This document shows, one piece after another, positions 1 through 5,550 of a stretch of DNA of 5,550 nucleotides. Position 1 is the stretch's first letter. Every line of letters begins with the position of its first letter. The position numbers were made by a program, and so were the translations under genes. The notes below the pieces were generated by a model. The model was not told the origin of the DNA. It worked only from the letters and a program-made list of their open reading frames with translations, and did not search any database. This DNA is from Actinomycetospora sp. (GTDB taxonomy: Bacteria > Actinomycetota > Actinomycetes > Mycobacteriales > Pseudonocardiaceae). The stretch lies in assembly GCA_025925615.1 (NCBI GenBank), contig JAICLN010000285.1:1-5550 (forward strand), in the 5' to 3' direction.

Positions 1-1178
<1,178 letters not shown>

Positions 1179-1185
1179 GTCACCG

Positions 1186-1208
1186 AGGCTAACCCGACCC
1201 CCCGACAC
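1186..1208 (-). promoter_or_regulatory. Putative DNA-damage (PafBC / RecA-NDp type) promoter of uvrB
   Basis: Read on the minus strand, GTGTCGGGG (1208-1200) is followed by exactly 8 bases and then TAGCCT (1191-1186). The known RecA-independent damage promoter of actinobacteria is TTGTCRGTG, 8 bases, TAnnnT. The match is 7 of 9 in the upstream box (mismatches at positions 1 and 8), with exact spacing and a matching -10 hexamer. Seven bases separate the hexamer from the uvrB ATG, so the expected transcription start is at or next to the A of the ATG. The element lies in the 56-base gap after the DUF5685-like gene, so uvrB can be transcribed independently of it. That the box is used, and by PafBC, is inference. 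Confidence 0.55.
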
Positions 1209-1234
1209 TCTGTTCCCACCGCCGGAGGCCCAGC

Positions 1235-2578
1235 TCAGGACCCGCAGTCGCAGTCGCAGCACCCGTCGCAGTCCGAGCAGCAGTCACAGCAGTCGCACCC
1301 GCAACTGCAGCCGTCCACGCAGCTCCCGCACCACGTCTGCCGCGGCTGCCCGGACCACGGGCCGACGAACTCGTCGGAGCAGCACATCTGCCCGGTGCAG
1401 CACAGGCCCGCCGCGGCCGCGCACCCGCCGAGCAGGCCGCGGGGCGGGTGGGAGGGCCGCCCGGGCGGCGGGCCACCGCCGTCGTCGTCCTCCCCGGGCT
1501 CGTCGTCCTCCCCGGGCTCGTCGTCCTCCCCGGGCTCGTCGTCGGGCTCGTCGTCGGGATCCCCGACCGGCGTGGCCGGGTCCCACGGCGGCAGCGGCCG
1601 CTCGGGCGGGCCGGTGCCCGACGTCGGGTGATCCGACGACCCCGGCCCGAACGGCACGAGCGGTCCGTCGGTCACCCATGATGGTGACGAACGGGCCGTT
1701 CGTCCGGTCCGGCCGCCGCCCGACACCGCGGTTGCCGCCCGGTCGACCGCCCGCCCCGCCTCGTGCACCAGCAGCCGGTGGGCCAGTCGCCGCGCGGTCG
1801 CGGCCTCGGGGGCGAACGACACCCGCCGCAGCGCCGCGCGGATCCCGGCCACCGCCACACGGCACGTCGCGAGCGCGGACCCCCGGCTCGTCCCGGTCGC
1901 CGCGAGCGGGTTCCAGCGGCCCCGGGCGGCGTCGTCGTCGAGGTCGGCGACCGCGTCGAGCAGGTGGGCGAGCCGCCCCAGCAGCCGACCCGCCTCGTCG
2001 AGCGGCGCCACGTTCTCCGGCCGGCCCGCGAGCACCGCGGTGTGGGCGAGCGCCGACCCGACCGCCGCCTCCGTCGGCGCCGTCACCGCGTCCATCGCCG
2101 CACCCGGGACCGACTCCGCCTCGCGCTGGCGGGCCGGCACCGCGAGGAGGTCCGCCGGGTCGAACCCGAGGCCGGACGCCGTCGTCGACCCGGCCCGGGC
2201 CCACGTGGTCGCCACCCGCGTCCCGGCCCGCGCCACGGGGCGGCGGGCGAACGGCCCGTCGCCGTCGGCGACGTGGTCGGCCACCGCGTCGGAGGCGAGC
2301 AGGAGCGCGGTGGAGGCGGCGAGCCGGGCCCCCTCGCCGACCACGACGGGGGCGGCCCGCATCCCCCGCAGCGGGCACGGCCCGGCCCGGCGCCGCCCGC
2401 CGACCCCCTGGGCCTCGGCGAGCACGGACACCACGAGGGCGTCGACGTGGGCCGTGGTCCGCGCGAGCTGGCCGGCCTCGTCGCGCAGGGTGAGGCACAG
2501 CCCGCACAGGTGCTCCGACCACCGCGCGTGCAGCTCCGGGGGCAGGTGGTGCCGACACGGGCGCAGGAAGCCGAACAC
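1235..2578 (-). CDS. DUF5685-like protein with acidic repeats and Cys-rich C-terminal tail
   Basis: The protein has 447 residues. The N-terminus [12 protein letters not shown], followed by HLCGLC (C25 and C28) and a [11 protein letters not shown] segment, fits what I remember of the DUF5685 family, whose members open with MFG-x2-PC and a CGLC motif; the biochemical function is not known to me. A second recognisable block is the helix around [21 protein letters not shown] followed by [14 protein letters not shown] (about residues 188-225). After a Pro/Gly-rich linker come acidic repeats of (GEDDEP) type at about 341-365. A tail from residue 386 to 447 holds 19 cysteines, 13 of them in the last 30 residues. 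The tail suggests metal binding or extensive disulphides, but this is inference. No signal peptide or transmembrane segment is evident, so it is probably cytoplasmic. The start is GTG at 2576-2578, chosen because it gives the family N-terminus; an ATG 8 bases upstream is out of frame. No clear ribosome binding site is seen. The 56-base gap to uvrB carries a separate promoter. Confidence 0.78.
   Translation of the reverse strand: MFGFLRPCRHHLPPELHARWSEHLCGLCLTLRDEAGQLARTTAHVDALVVSVLAEAQGVGGRRRAGPCPLRGMRAAPVVVGEGARLAASTALLLASDAVADHVADGDGPFARRPVARAGTRVATTWARAGSTTASGLGFDPADLLAVPARQREAESVPGAAMDAVTAPTEAAVGSALAHTAVLAGRPENVAPLDEAGRLLGRLAHLLDAVADLDDDAARGRWNPLAATGTSRGSALATCRVAVAGIRAALRRVSFAPEAATARRLAHRLLVHEAGRAVDRAATAVSGGGRTGRTARSSPSWVTDGPLVPFGPGSSDHPTSGTGPPERPLPPWDPATPVGDPDDEPDDEPGEDDEPGEDDEPGEDDDGGGPPPGRPSHPPRGLLGGCAAAAGLCCTGQMCCSDEFVGPWSGQPRQTWCGSCVDGCSCGCDCCDCCSDCDGCCDCDCGS
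1238..1423 (-). other. Cysteine-rich tail of the DUF5685-like protein
   Basis: Residues 386-447 contain 19 cysteines, many as CC, CxC, CDCC and CDC. The last 30 residues are 13 Cys mixed with Gly, Asp and Ser, with no Lys, Arg or bulky hydrophobic residues apart from one Val. Such composition is known from metal-chelating tails and metallothionein-like segments. No ligand can be assigned from sequence. Confidence 0.85.
1484..1558 (-). repeat. In-gene tandem repeat, 18-base unit x3 plus shorter units
   Basis: On the plus strand the unit gtcgtcctccccgggctc occurs three times without change at 1484-1501, 1502-1519 and 1520-1537. It is followed by gtcgtcgggctc (1538-1549) and gtcgtcggg (1550-1558), units lacking the middle 6 bases. 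On the coding minus strand this gives a run of GEDDEP and PDDEP units in the acidic linker of the DUF5685-like protein. All units are multiples of 3, so copy-number changes keep the frame and only alter linker length. Confidence 0.95.
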
Positions 2579-2667
2579 CGCGTCATGATCGCACCGCGTG
2601 ATGACCGACGGCCGTTCGGGTCAGAGAGCGGTGGTCGCCGCCCGCCACGAGGCCCGCAGCGGTGCGG

Positions 2668-2674
2668 TATCGTA
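2668..2674. promoter_or_regulatory. Overlapping face-to-face -10 hexamers (possible bidirectional promoter)
   Basis: The 7-mer TATCGTA reads TATCGT on the plus strand (2668-2673) and TACGAT on the minus strand (2674-2669); both fit the actinobacterial -10 pattern TAnnnT. The minus-strand copy would serve the DUF5685-like gene with a leader of roughly 85 bases. The plus-strand copy lies just upstream of an ATG at 2679 and a GTG at 2682. No convincing -35 box is seen in either direction, which is common for actinobacterial promoters but lowers confidence. Confidence 0.4.
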
Positions 2675-2678
2675 ACAG

Positions 2679-2884
2679 ATGGTGAGACGCTGGCACCGCG
2701 TCCTCGTCCCCCTGGGATTCGGGGTCGACGAGGTATTGCGATCCTCCTGAACCCGACGCGGTTCGCCGACGTCGTCGAGGGCGAGATCGCCGACGCCCAG
2801 GAGATGACCGAGGTGTTGCCCTCTCGGCCGACAGCCACGCCGCGCCGCGCCGGACTCCTCGTTTGGGGCGGCGTCCGTCGTTAG
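2679..2884 (+). other. Coding-like stretch that switches frame (possible decayed or frameshifted small gene)
   Basis: From ATG 2679 one frame reads MVRRWHRVLVPLGFGVDEV and stops at 2750; about 19 of its 23 third codon positions are G or C. Near 2730 a different frame (-1 relative to the first) becomes coding-like, reading AILLNPTRFADVVEGEIAD and on to a stop at 2882-2884, again with nearly all G/C third positions in its first 30 codons, while its own upstream part is not coding-like. Joined by a single frame change near 2725-2740 this would be a protein of about 68 residues. I do not recognise it. It could be a decayed gene, a sequencing indel, a leader peptide plus noise, or chance in GC-rich DNA. 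Confidence 0.22.
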
Positions 2885-2887
2885 GGT
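2882..2887 (+). promoter_or_regulatory. Putative -10 box of the DUF402 gene (leaderless arrangement)
   Basis: TAGGGT fits TAnnnT and ends 8 bases before the GTG at 2896. With the usual 6-8 base distance to the start of transcription, the RNA would begin at or next to the start codon. No ribosome binding site precedes that GTG, which agrees with a leaderless message. The -35 region (around 2858-2864) is not recognisable. Confidence 0.4.
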
Positions 2888-2895
2888 CCGGCCCC

Positions 2896-3405
2896 GTGGC
2901 GCTGCATCCTCCGAAGGTCGAGACCTTCGCCGTGGACGAGGGCACGAACACCGATCCGAAGGGCTTCGTCCGGGCCGTCGGGCTCTACCGCGAGGAACCG
3001 TTCGGGCTCTACCTGTCCCGCCCGATGCCGGACCACCCGACGCTCGACCACATGCGGTCCTGGCTGCTGCCCGCCCTCGGCATCCGCGTCACCGACTTCC
3101 GCTTCCTCCCCGGGCACGAGCGGATGCAGGACTTCTACGTCGACATCGCCGAGGTGCGCCGCGACGGCCCGGTGTGGACGACCATCGACCACTACCTCGA
3201 CCTGGTCGTCCACACCGGGGAGCGCACCGAACTGCTCGACGTCGACGAGTACGTGGAGGCGGTCGCCGCGGGCCTGCTCGCCCCGGACGCCGCGGAGCGG
3301 GCCCTCACCACGGCGACGACGGTGTTCGCCGGGATCGCCGAGCACGGGCACGATCTCGACGCCTGGCTCGCGACGCGGGGTGTGGTGCTCGACTGGCCCT
3401 GGTAG
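2896..3405 (+). CDS. DUF402 (FomD/YgaC-like) domain protein of unknown function
   Basis: The protein has 169 residues from GTG 2896. Its second half carries the pattern of the DUF402 family: DFYVDIAEV (79-87), the acidic strand TIDHYLDLVV (96-105), then LLDVDEYVEA (113-122), with a Gly at 126 followed by a helical end. In family members the clustered Asp/Glu residues (here D83, D98, D102, D115, D117, E118) bind a divalent metal, and some act on nucleotide-linked substrates or nucleoside diphosphates; which applies here is unknown. The first 80 residues fit the beta-rich half of the fold. A TTG at 2863 would add 11 residues with no family-like sequence; GTG 2896 is preferred because a -10-like TAGGGT precedes it. 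The gene is convergent with coaE, and its position between coaE and uvrB on the opposite strand matches M. tuberculosis Rv1632c, as I recall. It is probably a soluble cytoplasmic protein. Confidence 0.82.
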   Translation: MALHPPKVETFAVDEGTNTDPKGFVRAVGLYREEPFGLYLSRPMPDHPTLDHMRSWLLPALGIRVTDFRFLPGHERMQDFYVDIAEVRRDGPVWTTIDHYLDLVVHTGERTELLDVDEYVEAVAAGLLAPDAAERALTTATTVFAGIAEHGHDLDAWLATRGVVLDWPW

Positions 3406-3423
3406 GTGCACTGCGCGCCTACC
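3401..3423. terminator. Short hairpin shared by the two convergent gene ends
   Basis: GGTAGGTG (3401-3408) pairs with CGCCTACC (3416-3423), 8 base pairs including one G-T wobble, around the 7-base loop CACTGCG. The left arm contains the TAG stop of the DUF402 gene (3403-3405), and the right arm contains, on the opposite strand, the TAG stop of coaE (3421-3419). It may act as a bidirectional terminator. There is no T-tract on either side, which is common in high-GC actinobacteria. The pairing is better in plus-strand RNA, because the wobble becomes a C-A mismatch in minus-strand RNA. Confidence 0.4.
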
Positions 3424-4345
3424 GACGCCGCCGCACCTCGACCCGCACCGGCCGACCCGGGTCCGCACTCCCGCGCAACTCGCCGTCCACCGTCGGGAAC
3501 CCGGCTCCGGCCAGCGCCGCCCCGAGCTGTCCCGTCCGGTCCTTGCCCTTGGTCAGCACCAGCAGGTCGAGGACGTCGGGGGCGGCCTGCCCGGGGACGG
3601 CGGTCGGCCCGACGTGCTCGACGCCCGTGACGTGCTCCTGTCCGGCCACCTCGAGCCGCGCGGCGACCCGGCAGGCCTGCTCCGGCCACGTCGGATCGGG
3701 GTCGACGACGGCGTCCGGCCACGGCACCGCCCGCCCGGCGCGGACCCCGGCCTCGAACGGCACGAGCCGCTCGGACCAGAGCTCGCGCACCGCCTCGTGC
3801 ACCGCGTCGACGTCCCCGACGTTGTCGATCCACACGTCAGCGGCGGCCCGGCGGTCCTCCTCGGTGGCCTGCGCCCGGATGCGGGCCCGGGCGTCGTCGG
3901 AGGACATGCCGCGGGTCTCGCCGAGCCGCGCCACCCGGACGTCCTCGGGCGCGTCCACCACCACGACCAGCGCGAACGCCGCGCCCATGCCGTTCTCGAC
4001 CAGCAGCGGCACGTCGTGCACCACGACGGCGTCGTCGGGTGCGCCCGCGATGAGCTCCGCGGTCCGGGCCCCGATGCGCGGGTGCAGGATGCCGTTCAGC
4101 CGTGACCGGGCGTCGTCGTCGGCGAACACGACGCGGCCCAGCGCCGGGCGGTCCAGCCGGCCGTCGTCGTCGAGGACGTCCACGCCGAACGCCTCGACCA
4201 CCTCGGCCAGGCCGTCGGTCCCGGGCTCGACGACATCACGCGCGATCTGGTCGGCGTCCACGACGACGGCGCCGAGCGCCGAGAGCTCCGCCGCGACCGT
4301 CGACTTGCCCGCCCCGATGCCTCCGGTCAGTCCCACGCGCAGCAC
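3419..4345 (-). CDS. coaE: Dephospho-CoA kinase with shortened, degenerate GrpB (UPF0157) tail
   Basis: CoaE phosphorylates the 3'-hydroxyl of dephospho-CoA with ATP, the last step of coenzyme A synthesis, in the cytoplasm. The kinase domain (about 1-195) is complete: P-loop GGIGAGKS at 8-15 (K14), D32 in VDADQIARDV, the HP pair at 88-89, DVPLLVENGM at 111-120, and R140 in the lid. K14, D32 and R140 fall at the same numbers as the catalytic residues of the M. tuberculosis enzyme. Residues 216-308 resemble the GrpB domain fused to CoaE in mycobacteria (about 407 residues in total), but this protein ends at 308. The GS motif reads HVGPTAVPG with Pro for Ser, some 30 central residues seem missing, and the protein stops just after SADPGRP-x-RVEV. 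No further GrpB sequence lies downstream; the stop is 13 bases from the convergent gene. The start is GTG 4345-4343, giving the family start MLRVGLTGGIG; no strong ribosome binding site is visible. Confidence 0.95.
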   Translation of the reverse strand: MLRVGLTGGIGAGKSTVAAELSALGAVVVDADQIARDVVEPGTDGLAEVVEAFGVDVLDDDGRLDRPALGRVVFADDDARSRLNGILHPRIGARTAELIAGAPDDAVVVHDVPLLVENGMGAAFALVVVVDAPEDVRVARLGETRGMSSDDARARIRAQATEEDRRAAADVWIDNVGDVDAVHEAVRELWSERLVPFEAGVRAGRAVPWPDAVVDPDPTWPEQACRVAARLEVAGQEHVTGVEHVGPTAVPGQAAPDVLDLLVLTKGKDRTGQLGAALAGAGFPTVDGELRGSADPGRPVRVEVRRRR

Positions 4346-4364
4346 GCGCGCAGTCTGCCCGATG

Positions 4365-4387
4365 CGGGCCGCGGGCGCCCGGGCCCG
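4365..4387 (-). other. GC-only hairpin between the small gene and coaE
   Basis: CGGGCC (4365-4370) pairs with GGCCCG (4382-4387), enclosing one unpaired G and the palindrome CGGGCGCCCG (4372-4381). This gives up to about 9-11 G-C pairs with a tiny loop. It lies in the 52-base gap after the small gene's stop and about 20 bases before the coaE GTG, with no T-tract. It could terminate or attenuate transcription entering coaE, or simply reflect GC-rich sequence. Confidence 0.35.
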
Positions 4388-4397
4388 TGCGTGAGGT

Positions 4398-4589
4398 CTA
4401 GGCGAGGGCGGCGACGCTGTGGCGCGCGGTCGCGAACAACGTCTCGAACAGCCCCCGCCGCGCGACGGTCGGCCCGGCGAGCGCGGCGGCCACCGCCACG
4501 TGCTCGCGGCACCACGTCAGGCCCGAGGAACCGCGGCGGTGCCGGCCGTGACGACGGGCGGTCTCGCTGCGACGACGTCCCCAGGCCAT
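4398..4589 (-). CDS. Small Arg-rich protein of unknown function (63 residues)
   Basis: I do not recognise this protein. It begins MAWGRRRSETARRHGRHRRG, giving a strongly basic N-terminal third. A single Cys in LTWCREHV follows, then a mildly hydrophobic stretch VAVAAALAGPTVARRG (about residues 31-46) and a probable amphipathic C-terminal helix FETLFATARHSVAALA. That pattern fits a nucleic-acid- or membrane-surface-binding peptide, but this is inference only. Support for a real gene comes from its surroundings. The ATG at 4587-4589 follows AGGGGGAG, a strong Shine-Dalgarno-like run ending about 5 bases before it, and a good -35/-10 pair lies about 35-65 bases upstream. It stands between the rpsA terminator and coaE, in the same direction, with a 52-base gap to coaE, and may be cotranscribed with it unless the intervening hairpin terminates. 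Confidence 0.6.
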   Translation of the reverse strand: MAWGRRRSETARRHGRHRRGSSGLTWCREHVAVAAALAGPTVARRGLFETLFATARHSVAALA

Positions 4590-4593
4590 GCCA

Positions 4594-4601
4594 CTCCCCC
4601 T
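4594..4601 (-). promoter_or_regulatory. Strong ribosome binding site of the small Arg-rich gene
   Basis: On the minus strand the sequence GCAGGGGGAGTGGC directly precedes the ATG. The purine run AGGGGGAG, complementary to the 3' end of 16S rRNA, has normal spacing and fixes the start of the 63-codon gene. It is the clearest ribosome binding site in the window; most other starts here lack one. Confidence 0.65.
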
Positions 4602-4617
4602 GCCCTCGTGATGCTGC

Positions 4618-4644
4618 TGTGACGCAGGATAACGATGTGACGCA
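4618..4644. repeat. Direct repeat TGTGACGCA x2 over the small-gene promoter
   Basis: TGTGACGCA occurs at 4618-4626 and 4636-4644, 18 bases apart start to start. Read in the direction of the small gene, one copy lies in the spacer between its -35 and -10 boxes and the other covers the last -10 base and the likely transcription start. This is a plausible operator pair for a regulator, but no family can be named. Confidence 0.5.
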
Positions 4645-4653
4645 TGGGGTCAA
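4626..4653 (-). promoter_or_regulatory. Sigma70-like promoter of the small Arg-rich gene
   Basis: On the minus strand TTGACC (4653-4648) and TATCCT (4631-4626) are separated by 16 bases. They match the housekeeping consensus at 5 of 6 positions in the -35 box and fit TAnnnT at -10. Transcription would start near 4619, giving a leader of about 30 bases that contains the ribosome binding site. It lies downstream of the rpsA terminator, so it marks a new transcription unit that may include coaE. Confidence 0.6.
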
Positions 4654-4671
4654 CGCGACCCGCAGACGACG

Positions 4672-4703
4672 ACGGGCCCTCACCCCGTGGGGTGAGGGCC
4701 CGT
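4672..4703 (-). terminator. rpsA transcription terminator hairpin
   Basis: The plus strand holds ACGGGCCCTCACCCC, then GT (read with its reverse complement, AC), then GGGGTGAGGGCCCGT. This is a perfect 32-base palindrome that can form a stem of about 14 pairs with a 4-base loop. It begins about 20 bases after the rpsA stop codon. There is no T-tract on the exit side, as is usual for actinobacterial terminators. The symmetry also gives a hairpin on the other strand, but no gene runs into it from that side. Confidence 0.85.
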
Positions 4704-4724
4704 TCGGCCGTCGGCCGTGCAGCA

Positions 4725-5550
4725 CTAATTGCCCGAGAGCTTCTCCCGCAGCGCGGCGAGCTGGGCGTCGCTGGCGAGCGAGCCCGCACCGGAGGCCGAC
4801 GGCGGGCCCTGGCCCGGGTCGTCCCGGTCGGCGGCCGGCGCGGGCGCCTCGTCGCCCTCGTCGCCGTCCGAGGACGACTCGGGGCCGCCCGAGGAGTAGT
4901 TGGCCGGGGCCGCCTCGGCGGCCTCCGCCTCCTGCTCCGCGGTGCGCTGCAGCTGCGCGATGTGCTGCTGGTAGCGGGCGTAGGCCGCCTGGTACTGGCG
5001 CTCCCAGTCCTCGCGCTGGGACTCGAAGCCCTCGCGCCACTCCCCGGAGTCGGGGTCGAAGCCCTCCGGGTAGATGTAGTTGCCGGCGTCGTCGTACTCG
5101 GCGCCCATCCCGTAGAGGGCCGGGTCGAACTCGGTCTCGGTCGTCATGCCCTCGTTCGCCTGCTTCAGCGAGAGCGAGATGCGGCGACGGTCGAGGTCGA
5201 TGTCGATGACCTTGACCATGACGTCGTTGCCGACCTGGACGACCTGCTCCGGCACCTCCACGTGGCGCTCGGCCAGCTCGGAGATGTGGACCAGGCCCTC
5301 GATGCCCTCGTCGACACGCACGAACGCACCGAACGGCACCAGCTTCGTGACCTTGCCGGGCACGATCTGGCCGATCTGGTGGGTCCGGGCGAACTGGCGC
5401 CACGGGTCCTCCTGCGTCGCCTTCAGCGACAGCGAGACCCGCTCGCGGTCCAGGTCGACGTCGAGGACCTCGACGGTGACCTCCTGGCCCACCTCGACGA
5501 CCTCGGACGGGTGGTCGATGTGCTTCCAGGACAGCTCGGAGACGTGCACC
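4725..5550 (-). CDS. rpsA: 30S ribosomal protein S1, partial (C-terminal 274 residues; 5' end outside window)
   Basis: S1 binds mRNA on the small ribosomal subunit and helps translation initiation. The visible part begins inside the third S1 domain (HVSELSWKHIDHP, then VLDVDLDRERVSLSLK to about residue 43). It continues through a complete fourth S1 (OB-fold) domain (GQIVPGKVTKLVPFGAFVRV, GLVHISELAERHV, VIDIDLDRRRISLSLK, about residues 54-129). The rest is the non-S1 tail typical of actinobacterial S1: EFDPALYGM, GNYIYPEGFD, a Glu/Gln-rich probable helix, a Ser/Asp/Glu/Ala/Pro-rich low-complexity linker, and the conserved end GSLASDAQLAALREKLSGN. This tail matches the arrangement of M. tuberculosis RpsA. 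The reading frame is open to the window edge, so the start codon and first domains lie to the right. The stop is TAG at 4727-4725, followed by the hairpin terminator. Confidence 0.97.
   Translation of the reverse strand, partial: VHVSELSWKHIDHPSEVVEVGQEVTVEVLDVDLDRERVSLSLKATQEDPWRQFARTHQIGQIVPGKVTKLVPFGAFVRVDEGIEGLVHISELAERHVEVPEQVVQVGNDVMVKVIDIDLDRRRISLSLKQANEGMTTETEFDPALYGMGAEYDDAGNYIYPEGFDPDSGEWREGFESQREDWERQYQAAYARYQQHIAQLQRTAEQEAEAAEAAPANYSSGGPESSSDGDEGDEAPAPAADRDDPGQGPPSASGAGSLASDAQLAALREKLSGN

Larger units (their letters stand above)
2579..2895. other. 317-base gap between divergent genes; promoters and a coding-like stretch
   Basis: This gap separates the starts of the minus-strand DUF5685-like gene and the plus-strand DUF402 gene. 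It holds a symmetric pair of -10-like hexamers near 2668-2674, a coding-like region on the plus strand from 2679 to 2884, and the -10-like hexamer of the DUF402 gene at 2882-2887. I see no tRNA, no long inverted repeat and no confidently recognisable gene. Confidence 0.7.

Noticed and set aside
1484..1558. CRISPR-like repeat array
   Set aside because: Units are contiguous without spacers, multiples of 3 and inside a coding frame; it is a protein repeat.
1284..2558. Minus-strand open frame of 424 codons in another frame of the DUF5685-like gene
   Set aside because: Arg/Ala/Gly/Pro-rich shadow frame; the real frame has the MFGFLRPC start, CGLC motif and Cys-rich tail.
2660..2760. Possible tRNA in the 317-base gap
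   Set aside because: A GGATTCGGGG segment recalls a T-arm, but no acceptor or anticodon stems pair around it.
2863..2895. TTG at 2863 as start of the DUF402 gene
   Set aside because: The 11 extra residues are not family-like, there is no ribosome binding site, and the -10-like hexamer at 2882-2887 fits the GTG at 2896 better.
3174..4394. Plus-strand open frame of 406 codons
   Set aside because: Antisense to coaE, whose frame carries all catalytic motifs; this one is Ser/Thr/Ala/Arg-rich without motifs.
4327..5403. Minus-strand open frame of 358 codons overlapping rpsA, the small gene and coaE
   Set aside because: It reads through rpsA out of frame and through the terminator; composition is Arg/Gly/Pro-rich, typical of a shadow.

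Overview
The window is about 72-75% GC by eye. Its genes use G or C at almost every third codon position, and the proteins most resemble those of Actinobacteria. The ribosomal protein S1 tail, the CoaE with a GrpB-type extension and the UvrB all look like those of the Pseudonocardiaceae/Mycobacteriales side of the phylum. This is an ordinary chromosomal housekeeping locus. I see no mobile element, tRNA, rRNA or CRISPR array.

Read along the minus strand (right to left), the layout starts with the 3' part of rpsA (ribosomal protein S1, cut by the window edge). A strong hairpin terminator follows. Next comes a small unrecognised Arg-rich gene of 63 codons with its own sigma70-like promoter and a good ribosome binding site, then coaE (dephospho-CoA kinase with a shortened, degenerate GrpB/UPF0157 tail). 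On the plus strand, convergent with coaE, lies a DUF402-type gene; only 13 bases separate the two stop codons, and a short hairpin includes both stops. A 317-base gap with promoter-like sequences follows. Back on the minus strand is a DUF5685-like protein with acidic repeats and a very Cys-rich tail, then uvrB (excision nuclease subunit B), cut by the left edge. The order rpsA - coaE - opposite-strand small gene - uvrB matches, from memory, Mycobacterium tuberculosis (Rv1630, Rv1631, Rv1632c, Rv1633). The DUF5685-like gene and the small Arg-rich gene are additions to that framework.

The genes are not one pathway: translation (S1), the last step of coenzyme A synthesis (CoaE) and nucleotide excision repair (UvrB) are neighbours by conserved order. 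The most informative regulatory signal is in front of uvrB. It is a near match to the actinobacterial RecA-independent DNA-damage promoter (PafBC/RecA-NDp type) with exact 8-base spacing, placed so that the transcript would start at or next to the ATG. I found no clear new multi-gene system. The items most worth a second look are the uvrB promoter, the Cys-rich DUF5685-like tail, the decayed GrpB domain of CoaE, the small Arg-rich gene with repeats over its promoter, and a coding-like stretch that changes frame in the 317-base gap.
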